Source: Rhodobacter sp. TJ_12
GTDB taxonomy: Bacteria; Pseudomonadota; Alphaproteobacteria; Rhodobacterales; Rhodobacteraceae
DNA: 64,000 nucleotides
NCBI RefSeq assembly: GCF_020023995.1
Contig: NZ_NRRD01000001.1
Span: forward strand, 367,642 to 431,641
Reading direction: 5' to 3'
Positions within the stretch are counted from its first letter, which is position 1, and every line of letters starts with the position of its first letter. The notes under the pieces were generated by a model. That model saw nothing but the letters and a program-made list of their open reading frames with translations, searched no databases and was not told the origin of the DNA. This document shows, one piece after another, positions 51,319 to 61,260 of this stretch. The translations under genes and the position numbers were made by a program.

Positions 51319-51357
51319 CCGGGCCGCGCTGCGCAGTTTCGCGGCGTCGCGGCCCGG
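51319..51357 (-). terminator. 10-bp stem-loop after the pyruvate kinase gene
   Basis: CCGGGCCGCG pairs perfectly with CGCGGCCCGG over a 19-base loop, 82 bases after the stop. On the minus strand it is followed by CTCTTCTTGACC, a weak T run. It may partly end the message or mark the processing point of the downstream stem-loop RNA. Between here and 51220 an 11-codon reading (MKARAPCGRLD) is present but unproven. Confidence 0.5.
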
Positions 51358-51438
51358 AAACCCGGCATTCGCCCGATATTGCGCCGCTTTTGCTGTCAGA
51401 GTGGGCGTATTGTGAAGCCTGGGCGGGGTGCAGTGACC

Positions 51439-52947
51439 TTACAGGTCGTGCCACAGCCCCAGCGCGCCCAGCCGCGGTGATTTCTTGTTCGTGTGCCGGT
51501 CCATCCGCATCAGCACATCGCGCAAAAACATCACTGCCGGGATCAAATGCGGCCCCTTGTTCAGCATCACGCATTCGGCGCGCTGGCTCATTGCGGCATC
51601 GGTCATTTCGGCGCGGCTTGCCTGACCGTCCTTGACCATGCTTTCAAGCACTTGCGTGGCCCAGACCACGGGCACTTCGGCGGCCTCGCACAGCCACAGC
51701 ACCTCTTCTTGGATTTCGCTCAGCCGTTCAAAGCCAATCTCCACCGCCAGATCGCCGCGCGCCAGCATCACCCCGGTGGGCACGCGCCCGCCCGCCTCGA
51801 CGATCAGCGCGGGCAGGTTGCGCAGACCAAGCGGCGTTTCGATCTTGAGCATCAGCGCGGGCCAGTCACGGCTTGTGCCGCCGTCCGAGCGTTTGTCCAA
51901 CTCGGCAAACAGCGCACGCAGATCGGCACCGGTTTGCGCAAAAGACAAAGCCAGAATATCGGCGTGGCTCATGATGAAGTCGAGATTGGCCACATCGGAC
52001 TCGGTCAGCGCGGGCACGCGCAGATCGACGCCGGGCAGATTCACCCCCTTTTCGCGTTTGATCTTGGCGCCTTTCGACGGGGTGGAGACCACTTCGGCCA
52101 GCACCCGGCCCTTGGCGACGCTGATGATCTTGGCGCGCAGCTTGCCATCATTGATCCAAAGCGCGCCGCCTTCGACCATCGCTGCCATCAGCGCGGGATG
52201 GCTGAGTTTGATCTGCAAATGACCGATGTTCTGGGAAAACCGCTCCACCACTTCAAACCGGTCGCCTTCAAACAGCTTGTGCGATTCCGCTTTGCCGGTT
52301 GAAAGCTCCTCGACCCGCAGTTTCGGCCCCTCTAGGTCCATCTGCACCGGCACCCGCCGCCCCATCCGCACCGCGGCATGGCGCACATGGCCGATCATCG
52401 CCGCCCACGCATCGGGGGTGTCATGCGCGCAGTTGATGCGGATGCAATCGGCGCCGGCGGCCAGCAAATGCCCCACCAGCGTCGGGTCGGTTGCGGCTTC
52501 CGAGGGCAGGGTGACCATCACCCGCGAACGCGGCGCATCGCGGCGTGCGCCAAACAGCACATCGCGCCTTGCGGCGAGCCGCGCCGGACCCGCGGCAAAC
52601 ATCTCGACCGTGGGGTAATCTGCCATGCCTTCGCCGCCGATCATCGCCAAAGAGGCCAGCACCGCATCCAGCGAGGGCCGGACATGGCTTTCCGCCCGGC
52701 CAAGCGAACTGAGCCCAAGCGAGGCCAAGGGCGCCTGAAACGGCACAAGATCGCCGCGCCGCAGCGCGAGATAATCGGCCAAGTTGCGGGCAGAGGGCAG
52801 AAATTCGGGGCGCCGGATCAGGCCGTCCCAGCCTTCAAGCGTGGCTTCTGACCGGCGCACAAGGTCGGCGCGCAGCGCCTCTAGCGCGCGTTGCAGACCG
52901 CGCGCCTGCGCACGCCGCTCGCGAATTTCAACCTCCAAAAGACTCAT
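51439..52947 (-). CDS. Non-canonical pyruvate kinase homologue with N-terminal extension
   Basis: A 502-residue protein. Residues ~1-125 are a helical extension not found in classical pyruvate kinases; ~130-490 are the kinase barrel and B domain. Kept elements are QMDLEGPKLR, the catalytic Lys in MLKIETPLGLRNL, VMLARGDLAVEIG and WATQVLESM. Changes include INCAHD in place of NFSHG, and AAMSQRAECVMLNKGPH in place of the usual NAVLDGTDAVMLSGETA. The C-terminal regulatory domain is missing. GAGGAGGG precedes the ATG. It may still make ATP from PEP or serve another phosphotransfer role. Confidence 0.85.
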   Translation of the reverse strand: MSLLEVEIRERRAQARGLQRALEALRADLVRRSEATLEGWDGLIRRPEFLPSARNLADYLALRRGDLVPFQAPLASLGLSSLGRAESHVRPSLDAVLASLAMIGGEGMADYPTVEMFAAGPARLAARRDVLFGARRDAPRSRVMVTLPSEAATDPTLVGHLLAAGADCIRINCAHDTPDAWAAMIGHVRHAAVRMGRRVPVQMDLEGPKLRVEELSTGKAESHKLFEGDRFEVVERFSQNIGHLQIKLSHPALMAAMVEGGALWINDGKLRAKIISVAKGRVLAEVVSTPSKGAKIKREKGVNLPGVDLRVPALTESDVANLDFIMSHADILALSFAQTGADLRALFAELDKRSDGGTSRDWPALMLKIETPLGLRNLPALIVEAGGRVPTGVMLARGDLAVEIGFERLSEIQEEVLWLCEAAEVPVVWATQVLESMVKDGQASRAEMTDAAMSQRAECVMLNKGPHLIPAVMFLRDVLMRMDRHTNKKSPRLGALGLWHDL

Positions 52948-53134
52948 AATCGACCCTCCTCGCGCCTTTGGATCGGGCCTACCGCCCCGCCGTAACGGGC
53001 GGGTGACAAAACCGCGACATCGCGCCGCGATTGTGCGCCTTGTCATCCGGTGAAACGCTTGCAAGCGCCCGCCCCTTCCGCTAGCAGAAAGCGCGATGTC
53101 GGGCGCGGGGTCCGGCACAGGATCGGAGGGGAAG

Positions 53135-54397
53135 ATGCCGCTTCTCGTAATGAAATTCGGCGGCACCTCGGTGGCCGACCTCGACCGCATCGCTAATGCG
53201 GCCGAAAAGGTCAAACGCGAGGTCGAACGTGGCTACGACGTGATCGTGATCGTTTCGGCCATGTCGGGCAAGACCAACGAGCTTGTCGGCTGGGTCGAAG
53301 GAACTTCCCCGCTTTACGACGCGCGCGAATATGATGCTGTCGTCGCCAGCGGCGAAAATGTCACCGCCGGGCTGATGGCGCTGCGGCTACAGGAAATGGG
53401 CGTGTCAGCGCGCAGCTGGCAGGGCTGGCAAGTGCCGATCCACACCACCTCCGCGCATGGTTCGGCGCGGTTCATGTCGATCCCGCGCGACAATATCGAT
53501 GCGAAATTTGCCGAAGGCTTCCGGGTCGCGGTGGTCGCGGGCTTCCAAGGTATCTCGGCCGAGGGGCGGATCACCACCCTGGGCCGGGGCGGCTCGGACA
53601 CCACTGCGGTGGCCTTTGCGGCCGCTTTTGGCGCCGAGCGGTGCGATATCTACACCGATGTCGATGGCGTCTACACCACCGACCCGCGGATTTCTTCCAA
53701 GGCGCGCAAGCTTGATCGGATCGCGTTCGAGGAAATGCTCGAACTCGCCTCGCTGGGCGCCAAAGTCTTGCAGACCCGTTCCGTGGAACTGGCGATGCGT
53801 TACAATGTGCGCCTGCGGGTGCTATCGTCCTTCGAGGACACCGACGAAACTTCTGGAACCCTTGTCTGCGGTGAGGATGAAATCATGGAATCGAAAGTCG
53901 TCTCGGGCGTCGCTTACTCGCGCGATGAAGCCAAGATCACCCTCTTCACCATCGAAGACCGGCCCGGTGTGGCGCAGGCGATCTTTGGGCCGCTGTCCGA
54001 GGCGGGCGTCAATGTCGATATGATCGTGCAGAACATCTCGGAAAAAGATTACGACGACGATCATCCGGGTGCCGTGACCGATATGACCTTCTCCTGCCCG
54101 ATCAATCAGGTCGCGCGCGCACAAAAGGCGCTGGAAGAGGCGATGGCGGCGGGCAAGATCAAATATGACGATTTGATCATCGATACCGATGTGGCCAAGG
54201 TGTCGGTTGTGGGTATCGGCATGCGCTCGCAAGTCGGTGTCGCGGCGCGCAGCTTTGCCGCGCTGGCGGCCGAAGGTATTAACATCAAGGTCATTTCCAC
54301 GTCAGAGATCAAGATTTCGGTGCTGATCGACCGGAAATATATGGAACTGGCGGTGCAAGCGCTCCATGATGCGTTCGAGCTGGAGAAATCGGCCTGA
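53135..54397 (+). CDS. lysC: Aspartate kinase
   Basis: A 420-residue enzyme that phosphorylates aspartate, the first step toward lysine, threonine and methionine. It opens with LVMKFGGTSVADLDR, has GRGGSDTTAVAFAAAFGAE and DVDGVYTTDPRI in the catalytic domain, and two ACT domains after ~265 (ITLFTIEDRPGVAQAIFGPL) that mediate feedback control. GGAGGGGAAG precedes the ATG at 53135, 39 bases inside a longer reading. ptsP follows 45 bases later, a common alphaproteobacterial order. Confidence 0.96.
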   Translation: MPLLVMKFGGTSVADLDRIANAAEKVKREVERGYDVIVIVSAMSGKTNELVGWVEGTSPLYDAREYDAVVASGENVTAGLMALRLQEMGVSARSWQGWQVPIHTTSAHGSARFMSIPRDNIDAKFAEGFRVAVVAGFQGISAEGRITTLGRGGSDTTAVAFAAAFGAERCDIYTDVDGVYTTDPRISSKARKLDRIAFEEMLELASLGAKVLQTRSVELAMRYNVRLRVLSSFEDTDETSGTLVCGEDEIMESKVVSGVAYSRDEAKITLFTIEDRPGVAQAIFGPLSEAGVNVDMIVQNISEKDYDDDHPGAVTDMTFSCPINQVARAQKALEEAMAAGKIKYDDLIIDTDVAKVSVVGIGMRSQVGVAARSFAALAAEGINIKVISTSEIKISVLIDRKYMELAVQALHDAFELEKSA

Positions 54398-54442
54398 GCC
54401 GGAAAAGGTCAGGCCCTTGGCAGAAGACGGGGGCGGCGACGC

Positions 54443-56683
54443 ATGGTAGAGCGGCGCGAGACTGACAGCCGGACGCTCTTGCGCCGGTTGCGCGATACGC
54501 TCGCCACTCCGGGTGGCGGGCAGGATCGTCTCGATCATATCACCCATCTGATCGCGGATTCGATGCATACCCAAGTGTGCTCGATCTATCTGTTCCGTGA
54601 CCCCGAAACGCTGGAACTGTGCGCGACCGAAGGGTTGAACCCGGATGCCGTGCACCAAGTGCGGATGCGGCTGGGCGAGGGGCTTGTGGGGCGCGTTGCC
54701 CGCACGGGCCAGCCGGTCAATACCGGCGATGCGCCCGCCGCGCCCGGGTTTCGCTACATGCCCGAAACAGGCGAAGAAATTTACTCCAGCTTCCTTGGCG
54801 TGCCGATCCAGCGGGTCGGCGAAAAGCTTGGCGTGCTGGTCGTGCAATCGCGCGAAGCGCGGGAATTCTCGGAAGACGAGCTTTATGGCCTTGAAGTCGT
54901 GGCGATGGTGATCGCCGAAATGACCGAACTTGGGGCCTTTACCGGCGATCAGGGCGGCATCGGGGCCGCGCATCGGTTCCCGGTGATGTTTCGCGGCACC
55001 ACGGGGCAGGAAGGCGCGGCCGAGGGTCGGGTCTGGCTGCATGAACCGCGCGTTGTTGTGGCAAACCCGGTTGGCGATGACCCGGATGTGGAAAAGACCC
55101 GGCTGGAACAGGCCGTTGCCACGCTGCAAGCGCAGATCGACGAAATGCTGATCGGCTCTGCCGCGATGGACAAGGAACAGCGTCAGGTTCTGGAAGCCTA
55201 CAAGATGCTGGCCCATTCGCGCGGCTGGGTGCGTCGGATGTGCGAAGACATCGATTTGGGCCTGTCAGCCGAAGCAGCGGTGGAAAAGGAACAATCCACG
55301 GCCCGCGCCCGGCTGGAACAATCGACCGATGCCTATCTGCGCGAGCGGCTGCATGATCTGGATGACCTGTCCAATCGCTTGCTGCGGCTGTTGACGGGGC
55401 AGGGCAAGGATACCGGGGCCGAACTGCCCGAAAACCCGGTGCTGGTGGCGCGCAATATCGGCCCGGCTGAGCTTTTGGATTATGGCCGCCAGCTTAAGGG
55501 CGTGGTGCTGGAAGAGGGCTCTGTCGGCAGCCATGCCGCGATTGTGGCGCGGGCCTTGGCGATTCCGCTGGTGATTCATGCGACGCGTATCACCAACGAA
55601 GCGCTGAACGGCGATCAGATTTTGGTCGATGGCGATCAGGGGATCGTGCATTTGCGCCCCGAGGAAAGCGTGGCCGGGGCCTTTCGTGACAAGATCGCGA
55701 TGCAGGCAGAGGCGCAAAAGCGTTATGCCGATTTGCGGAGCCTGCCGGCACAGGACCGGGCGGGCCAATCTGTCAGCCTGATGATGAATGCGGGTCTGAT
55801 GGCCGATCTGCCCTCGCTCAAAAGCTCGGGGGCCGATGGGGTCGGGCTGTTTCGCACAGAATTGCAATTCCTGATCCGCACTCGGGTGCCCCGGCGGGGC
55901 GAATTGGCGGCGCTTTACAAGCGGGTGATCGATGCCGCGCAGGGCGCGCCGGTGCAGTTTCGCACGCTTGATATCGGGTCGGACAAGGTTCTGCCCTATA
56001 TGAAGCCGCAAGAAGAGCCGAACCCGGCCATGGGCTGGCGCGCGATCCGCGTTGGGCTCGATAAGCCCGGCGTGCTGCGGATGCAGTTGCAGGCACTGAT
56101 CCGCGCCTCTGAGGGGCGGCCCTTGTCGGTGATGTTCCCCTTTGTCGCCGCCCCGGACGAGTTCCACGCCGCCAAGGCGATGTTGGAGCGCGAAGTGGAG
56201 CGCGAACGCGCGCTGGGCCGCCCGGTGCCCGAAAAGCTGCGCGTGGGCGCGATGCTGGAAACCCCTTCGCTTGCCTTTGCGCCCGATAGCTTCTTTGCGG
56301 CATGCGATTTCATTTCGATCGGGGGCAATGACCTGAAGCAGTTCTTCTTCGCGGCAGACCGCGAAAATGAACGTGTGCGGCGGCGCTATGATACGCTCGA
56401 TGTCAGCTTCTTAAGCTTCATTGAAACCATCGTGGCGCGCTGTGCGGCCAATGACACGGCGCTAAGCTTTTGCGGCGAGGATGCCGGGCGCCCGATCGAG
56501 GCGCTGACCTTCGCGGCCTTGGGCCTGCGGACGCTTTCGATGCGCCCGGCCTCGATCGGGCCGGTCAAGCATCTGATCCGGCGCGTCGATCTTGAGGGAT
56601 TGAAAAAGGTGATCGACGCAACGCGGGCACGCGGCGAACAATCCGTGCGCCATGCCGTGACGGCATGGCTTGCCAGTCAGTAA
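54443..56683 (+). CDS. ptsP: Phosphoenolpyruvate-protein phosphotransferase PtsP (EI-Ntr)
   Basis: A 746-residue enzyme I of the nitrogen phosphotransferase system. An N-terminal GAF domain (~20-165, MHTQVCSIYLFRDPETLELC) is followed by the EI domains: the phosphorylated His364 in GSVGSHAAIVARAL, the PEP-site GVGLFRTELQFL, and the dimer/PEP region ISIGGNDLKQFFFAADREN. It passes phosphate from PEP to NPr, linking carbon and nitrogen status, and in the cytosol. The GAF domain senses glutamine in studied homologues. ptsO/ptsN are not in the window. Confidence 0.95.
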   Translation: MVERRETDSRTLLRRLRDTLATPGGGQDRLDHITHLIADSMHTQVCSIYLFRDPETLELCATEGLNPDAVHQVRMRLGEGLVGRVARTGQPVNTGDAPAAPGFRYMPETGEEIYSSFLGVPIQRVGEKLGVLVVQSREAREFSEDELYGLEVVAMVIAEMTELGAFTGDQGGIGAAHRFPVMFRGTTGQEGAAEGRVWLHEPRVVVANPVGDDPDVEKTRLEQAVATLQAQIDEMLIGSAAMDKEQRQVLEAYKMLAHSRGWVRRMCEDIDLGLSAEAAVEKEQSTARARLEQSTDAYLRERLHDLDDLSNRLLRLLTGQGKDTGAELPENPVLVARNIGPAELLDYGRQLKGVVLEEGSVGSHAAIVARALAIPLVIHATRITNEALNGDQILVDGDQGIVHLRPEESVAGAFRDKIAMQAEAQKRYADLRSLPAQDRAGQSVSLMMNAGLMADLPSLKSSGADGVGLFRTELQFLIRTRVPRRGELAALYKRVIDAAQGAPVQFRTLDIGSDKVLPYMKPQEEPNPAMGWRAIRVGLDKPGVLRMQLQALIRASEGRPLSVMFPFVAAPDEFHAAKAMLEREVERERALGRPVPEKLRVGAMLETPSLAFAPDSFFAACDFISIGGNDLKQFFFAADRENERVRRRYDTLDVSFLSFIETIVARCAANDTALSFCGEDAGRPIEALTFAALGLRTLSMRPASIGPVKHLIRRVDLEGLKKVIDATRARGEQSVRHAVTAWLASQ

Positions 56684-56730
56684 AGTCACTGGGCGCAGGC
56701 GGTCTTGTCTGTGCCGCGTGACTGCAGGGC

Positions 56731-56997
56731 TTAGTGCACGGTCAATTCGCTCAGATCGTGCAAGATCGCGCGGTTTTGGCACCAGTCTGGGGTTTCCCCC
56801 TGTGCCGGGGAACTGCTGGACAGATAGGCCATGCAGCCATCCACCCCGGGGCATTCGCGGCAGCGCAGGATCATCGCGGCGAAATCGGCTTGCGTCAGAA
56901 AGCCTTCCTGCATTGCCGCGGTCAGATTTACGCCCATCCGCCGCGCCATGCCGCGGGTGATCCAAAAATGCAAATCCACGTTGCCCTGAACGCCCAT
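56731..56997 (-). CDS. DUF6455 family protein, copy 2
   Basis: An 88-residue protein starting 1 base after the first DUF6455 gene ends. It has the pattern RMGVNLTAAMQEGFLTQADF followed by a Cys-rich stretch (LRCRECPGVDGCMAYL) and a later Cys in PDWCQNRAIL. The paired CxxC-like cysteines suggest metal or redox binding. AGAAGGAGG precedes the ATG at 56997. Function of the family is unknown to me. Confidence 0.82.
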   Translation of the reverse strand: MGVQGNVDLHFWITRGMARRMGVNLTAAMQEGFLTQADFAAMILRCRECPGVDGCMAYLSSSSPAQGETPDWCQNRAILHDLSELTVH

Positions 56998-56998
56998 T

Positions 56999-57325
56999 TT
57001 ATCCTCCTTCTGCGACCTCCGCCGCCAGTGCATCCTCATCGGCGCGTTGGTGCCGCAACCGCGCCATCATCATGCGGTTGGTACAATAGCCGGGCGCCTC
57101 GCTCATCGGCGCGGCATTGCGGTCAACACCGGCTTCGGCATGTTCGGCCAGCCAGTGCAGGCACTCTCCGGGTTCGCTACAGCTTGCGCAGCGGACCACC
57201 GCTTCACGCCATTCGTCACCGCTGATCTTGCCGCGGATCATCATCTCGGTGAGATTGATCCCCAGAACCTGCGCCATGCGGTTCATCAGCGATGCGTGGC
57301 GATTGAGGGTTTTCCGTCCGTACAT
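56999..57325 (-). CDS. DUF6455 family protein, copy 1
   Basis: A 108-residue paralogue of the next gene: the same order of a helix (NRMAQVLGINLTEMMIRGKI), Cys block (VRCASCSEPGECLHWLAEH) and a final Cys in APGYCTNRMMMARL. It is 20 residues longer at the C terminus. The tandem layout suggests a local duplication. A longer reading from 57421 would cross the terminator and is rejected. Role unknown. Confidence 0.82.
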   Translation of the reverse strand: MYGRKTLNRHASLMNRMAQVLGINLTEMMIRGKISGDEWREAVVRCASCSEPGECLHWLAEHAEAGVDRNAAPMSEAPGYCTNRMMMARLRHQRADEDALAAEVAEGG

Positions 57326-57395
57326 GGTCCATCCTTTGCGGGCAGAGTTGCGCCATGCTGGTTTCGCAGGGCCTTTTTTGCCATGATTCAGATCA

Positions 57396-57417
57396 AAGGC
57401 CCCGGAGGCGGGGCCTT
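57396..57417 (-). terminator. Terminator between the M48 gene and the DUF6455 pair
   Basis: AAGGCCCC and GGGGCCTT pair over a 6-base loop, with TTTGATC following on the minus strand. Confidence 0.7.
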
Positions 57418-57454
57418 GCAAAGCCTATATCACGGCGCCGTGAGGCGGAAGAGG

Positions 57455-58216
57455 TCAGATGCCGCTGCCGCCTGCGGCCCCGGCGCGCAACTGCGCCACG
57501 GTGCGCCGCACCAAGGCGATGCGTTCTGCATTGGCCGGATGGGTGCCCAGAAAACTGTGGCCGGGATCGGCCAGCCGGGTAAAGAACAGCGCGCCCCGCT
57601 CAGGATCATAGCCCGCGTTCCAGGCGATGATTGCCCCGAGGCGGTCGGCCTGAAGCTCATAGTCCTTGGAAAAGCTGCGCGCGCCGACTGCGGCGCCGAA
57701 ATCTTGGGCTTGCGCGATGCCATTTTCATTGGCCCCGGTTGCGGCGGCCAGCATCCCCATGATGATCGCGCCCCGGTTGGCATCAGAGCTTTTCGCCTCC
57801 AGATGACCCAAAATGTAATGCGCCGCTTCATGGCCCATAACAAAGGCGAGTTCGTCACGGTTCTTCGCCTCGGCGATCAGGGCAAGGTTAAAGGCGACGA
57901 TCGGCCGACCGCGCGCATCCATCGTTTGCAGCGCATTGGGTGCGGGGTCGGTGCGGTCGTCGACCATCACCTGATAATCGCAATTGCGCTTGCCATGCAG
58001 GCGCGCGCGGCACTCGGCCTCGATCCGCGGTTCCATATCGGCGGCCACGGCAATGAAATTCTCGGCCGCCTGTTTTGCGGTGGGGCTGGGTTCGGTGCGC
58101 ACCACTGGTGGGCCCGAGTGCGGCAAGGGCGTGCGCACCATCGTGCCGGGCGGCGCATCGCAGGCCGCCAGCAGGGCGGGCAGGCACAGGCAGGCAATCA
58201 GGGTTTTGCGGATCAT
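57455..58216 (-). CDS. M48 family metalloprotease lipoprotein
   Basis: A 253-residue lipoprotein (signal ending LPALLAACDA, Cys19) with the zinc motif GHEAAHYILGH (His129, Glu130, His133) and a third-ligand region YELQADRLGAIIAW (Glu187). It is a Loi/BepA-like periplasmic protease of the M48 family, probably involved in envelope quality control. The ATG at 58216 gives the signal directly; the longer reading is antisense to neighbours and rejected. Confidence 0.92.
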   Translation of the reverse strand: MIRKTLIACLCLPALLAACDAPPGTMVRTPLPHSGPPVVRTEPSPTAKQAAENFIAVAADMEPRIEAECRARLHGKRNCDYQVMVDDRTDPAPNALQTMDARGRPIVAFNLALIAEAKNRDELAFVMGHEAAHYILGHLEAKSSDANRGAIIMGMLAAATGANENGIAQAQDFGAAVGARSFSKDYELQADRLGAIIAWNAGYDPERGALFFTRLADPGHSFLGTHPANAERIALVRRTVAQLRAGAAGGSGI

Positions 58217-58336
58217 CGAAGGCCTTTCGGGGATGGGCCGAGTGTATCTGCGCGCGCGCGGGGTGCAACGTGCAAACGCGTGCAGTGGCGAATCTTTGCC
58301 CTTTCCGGCCCCAAGGCGGCGCGCTAGCATTAAGAC

Positions 58337-58591
58337 ATGTTTACCATCGAGCATGAATTCGACGCCACCGTGATCACCCTTGTCGACGAGGGGGAAGACC
58401 CGCGCGACTACCTGCAAGAAGACATCACGATCCAATCCTTTGAGGATTGCGTGGTGCTTGAGCAATTGGACGACAATACCGAAATCGTCATGCGAGTTGT
58501 GTTCTCGCATGCGCAATTGCGCGAATTGGCGGCCGCGCTGGACCTGCCCGAAGGGGTGTATCGGCTGCAAACCCGCAAGCCCAAGGCGTAG
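58337..58591 (+). CDS. Small acidic protein of unknown function
   Basis: An 84-residue acidic protein (MFTIEHEFDATVITLVDEGE at the start) predicted as beta-strands followed by a helix (SHAQLRELAAALDLPEGVYR). It is divergent from the M48 gene (120 bases between starts) and convergent with panC, 26 bases away. The compact fold-like pattern and codon use support a real gene, but I do not recognise it. Confidence 0.68.
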   Translation: MFTIEHEFDATVITLVDEGEDPRDYLQEDITIQSFEDCVVLEQLDDNTEIVMRVVFSHAQLRELAAALDLPEGVYRLQTRKPKA

Positions 58592-58617
58592 GCTTGCGGT
58601 GTGGTCTGTGGCGTCGC

Positions 58618-59457
58618 CTAAACGGCGATGTTGTCGATCATCCGCACATCGCCCAGCATCACCGCCGCCAGCATGCGCGCGGGCTCTGAAAGGCTGGTCA
58701 GTGGGCGCAAGCCTTCGGCGCTGCGCAACTCTAGATAATCCCACGCGCCAAAGCCCGCCGTCTGAAGCGCCGCCTTCGCGGCTTCCAGCGCGGTGTCAAC
58801 CGGAGTGCCGGTGCGAATCGCCTCTGCCGCCGCCTGCATCTGCGCGTGCAATTGCGGTGCACGGGCGCGGTCTTCGGGGCTGAGCCGGACATTGCGCGAG
58901 GACATGGCCAGCCCATCTTCCTCGCGGATCGTTGGGCAGCCGATGATGCGCACCGGGATATTGAGATCCGCGACCAGCCGTTTGACCACCTGTAACTGCT
59001 GCCAGTCCTTTTCGCCAAAGAAGGCGCGGCCCGCCTGCGTCATGCCAAAAAGCTTGCTGACCACGGTGGCGACTCCATCGAAATGGCCGGGGCGGAACGC
59101 GCCCTCGAGCGGTTCCGAGATGCCAGAGACCGAGACCTTTGTGGCAAAGCCGTCGGGGTAAACCTCATCGACGCCGGGCGCGAACAGAACATCGACGCCT
59201 TCGGCCTCCAAAAGCGCCAGATCATGGGCTTCGTCGCGGGGGTATTTGCTAAGGTCATCGGCGTTGTTGAACTGCATCGGGTTCACAAAGATCGTCACGA
59301 TCACCCGGTCCGATTGTTTGCGGGCGGCGCGCACAAGGCTCATATGCCCGTCATGCAGCGCGCCCATCGTTGGCACGACACCGACCAACATGCCCGAGCG
59401 TTTCCACGTTGCCACTTTCTCGCGCAATTCGGCCGAGGCGCGGATCACTTGCGTCAT
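58618..59457 (-). CDS. panC: Pantothenate synthetase
   Basis: A 279-residue enzyme that joins pantoate and beta-alanine using ATP. It shows [18 protein letters not shown] with the HIGH-like motif, [19 protein letters not shown] and the [18 protein letters not shown] region. Length is standard. Its ATG overlaps the panB stop by 4 bases, so the two are coupled. Confidence 0.97.
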   Translation of the reverse strand: MTQVIRASAELREKVATWKRSGMLVGVVPTMGALHDGHMSLVRAARKQSDRVIVTIFVNPMQFNNADDLSKYPRDEAHDLALLEAEGVDVLFAPGVDEVYPDGFATKVSVSGISEPLEGAFRPGHFDGVATVVSKLFGMTQAGRAFFGEKDWQQLQVVKRLVADLNIPVRIIGCPTIREEDGLAMSSRNVRLSPEDRARAPQLHAQMQAAAEAIRTGTPVDTALEAAKAALQTAGFGAWDYLELRSAEGLRPLTSLSEPARMLAAVMLGDVRMIDNIAV

Positions 59458-60278
59458 TTGCCGGCCTCGTCAAAGAACGAATGTTCAGGCGCGGGGAAGG
59501 CGCGCGCGCGCACATCGGCGGCATAGGCGGCAACGGCCTCGGCGGCGGTCTTGCCCAATTCAGCATAGCGTTTGACGAATTTCGGTTTGAAATCTGCAAA
59601 CAGCCCCAGCATGTCGTCAATCACCAGCACCTGCCCGTCGCAATCGACCCCGGCCCCGATGCCGATTGTGGGAATGTCGATTCCGCGCGAAATCTCGCCC
59701 GCAAGGCCCGCGGGCACCTTTTCCAGCACCACCGAGAATGCGCCCGCGTCCGCCACGGCCTTGGCATCGGCGCGCAGCCGCGCGGCGTCATCGCCCTTGC
59801 CTTGCACCTTGTAGCCGCCCAGCGTGTTGACCGATTGCGGTGTCAGCCCGATATGCGCCATCACCGGGATGCCGCGCGCCACCAAGAAGGCGATGGTTTC
59901 GGCCATATGCACCCCGCCTTCCAGCTTCACCGCGCTGGCGCCGGTTTCGGCCATGATCCGTGCAGCATTGCGAAACGCTTGCGCGGGGCTTTCTTCGTAG
60001 CTGCCAAAGGGCATGTCGATCACCACAAGCGCACGATCCGAGCCGCGCATCACCGCTTGTCCATGCAAGATCATCATCTCCATGGTCACGCCCAAGGTCG
60101 AGGGCAGGCCATGCAGCACCATGCCCAGCGAATCGCCAACCAAAATCACATCGCAATCGGCATCGGCAAGTTTTGCCACCGGGGTCGTATAGGCGGTCAA
60201 CACCACCACCGGGCTTTGCCCTTTGAGGGCACGAATATCGGTGGGCATCAGCCGTTTCTGGCTTGCGGTTGCGCTCAT
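59454..60278 (-). CDS. panB: 3-methyl-2-oxobutanoate hydroxymethyltransferase
   Basis: A 274-residue enzyme making ketopantoate with methylene-THF, the first step of pantothenate synthesis. Landmarks are [52 protein letters not shown] and the [18 protein letters not shown] segment. GGGAGG lies ahead of the ATG at 60278; the upstream start at 60332 lacks such a site. panC follows with a 4-base overlap. Confidence 0.97.
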   Translation of the reverse strand: MSATASQKRLMPTDIRALKGQSPVVVLTAYTTPVAKLADADCDVILVGDSLGMVLHGLPSTLGVTMEMMILHGQAVMRGSDRALVVIDMPFGSYEESPAQAFRNAARIMAETGASAVKLEGGVHMAETIAFLVARGIPVMAHIGLTPQSVNTLGGYKVQGKGDDAARLRADAKAVADAGAFSVVLEKVPAGLAGEISRGIDIPTIGIGAGVDCDGQVLVIDDMLGLFADFKPKFVKRYAELGKTAAEAVAAYAADVRARAFPAPEHSFFDEAGK

Positions 60279-60355
60279 GAAAGCCTCCCTTTCCTTGCGC
60301 GCAGGCATAGCCCCTCTGCCCAGCTTTTGCAAAGTGGAACGCTGCGGCGCAGAAA

Positions 60356-60384
60356 GGCGGGGTGGGGAAAGCCCCAGCCCCGCC
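60356..60384 (-). terminator. Terminator after the L,D-transpeptidase gene
   Basis: On the minus strand a 12-bp GC-rich stem with one bulge (GGCGGGG and CCCCGCC cores) and an AAAG-type loop is followed by TTTCTGC, 28 bases after the stop. Confidence 0.65.
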
Positions 60385-60411
60385 CGCGATTTATGTCTTG
60401 TCAGGCGTGGA

Positions 60412-61260
60412 TCAGTTCGCCCCGCGCGCCTCGGCCGAGGCTACGGCGGCGGCATGCTGTTCCGCTTCCAGCACCTCGGGGTCGGGGGTCTGACCGGCTT
60501 CCCAAGCGGCTTGATCGGCCTCAATCAATTCCACTTCGGCTTCGGGAACGACATAACCCGTGTGCAACTGGTGCATTGGGCCTTCCAGCTCTAGGCTTTC
60601 GGCGCGGGTGCGGACCTTGACCTTGGTGCCCAGTGTCGTTTCGTCGAACATGTCGATGATGTCTTGGTTGAAGAGCCGGATACAGCCCGCCGAGGTGGCC
60701 TTGCCAATCGACGACGGGTCCATCGTGCCGTGAATGCGGTAATAGGTGTCGCGTCCGTTGCGATAGAGATACAGCGCCCGTGCCCCCAGCGGGTTATCAA
60801 GCCCGCCGGGCAGGCCATCGGCCAAGGGACCGTAAAGCGCGGGGTCAGAGCGGACCATATTCGCGGTCGGCTGCCAATAGGGGTATTCCTCTTTGCGCCC
60901 GACCACGGCATTGCCCGAAAAGCCGCGCCCAGCCTTGCCGACAGCAATGCCAAAGCGCATCGCACGGCCTTCTTCGACAACGTGATAGAGCACCCGCGCA
61001 TAGGGGTCGATCACGATCGTATCCTTGCCCTCTGGGCCTTGGTATTCCACCCAGCGGCGGCGGTTGCGATCCGTCAGGTAAGAGGGGTTGACCGCCGGTA
61101 CCACCCGCTCGCCATCTGGGCGGGCCTGATATTCGCGCGGCACCGCCGAAGAGGAAGAACGCCCTGCGGGGGTCAGCGGATCGGCGGCACAACCGGCCAG
61201 CAAGGCAGCAGCAATAAGGCCCGCTAGGGGCAAGTGGAAATGGCATTTAAGAAGGGACAC
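60412..61260 (-). CDS. L,D-transpeptidase lipoprotein (YkuD domain)
   Basis: A 282-residue lipoprotein with a lipobox LLAGC (Cys24) and a YkuD domain at ~80-215. The active-site motif is [20 protein letters not shown] with His177 and Cys193. It makes 3-3 cross-links in peptidoglycan or attaches proteins to it. The GTG at 61260 is chosen because it starts the signal peptide; no good ribosome site is visible, so the exact start is uncertain. A tail of ~60 acidic residues follows the domain. Confidence 0.9.
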   Translation of the reverse strand: MSLLKCHFHLPLAGLIAAALLAGCAADPLTPAGRSSSSAVPREYQARPDGERVVPAVNPSYLTDRNRRRWVEYQGPEGKDTIVIDPYARVLYHVVEEGRAMRFGIAVGKAGRGFSGNAVVGRKEEYPYWQPTANMVRSDPALYGPLADGLPGGLDNPLGARALYLYRNGRDTYYRIHGTMDPSSIGKATSAGCIRLFNQDIIDMFDETTLGTKVKVRTRAESLELEGPMHQLHTGYVVPEAEVELIEADQAAWEAGQTPDPEVLEAEQHAAAVASAEARGAN

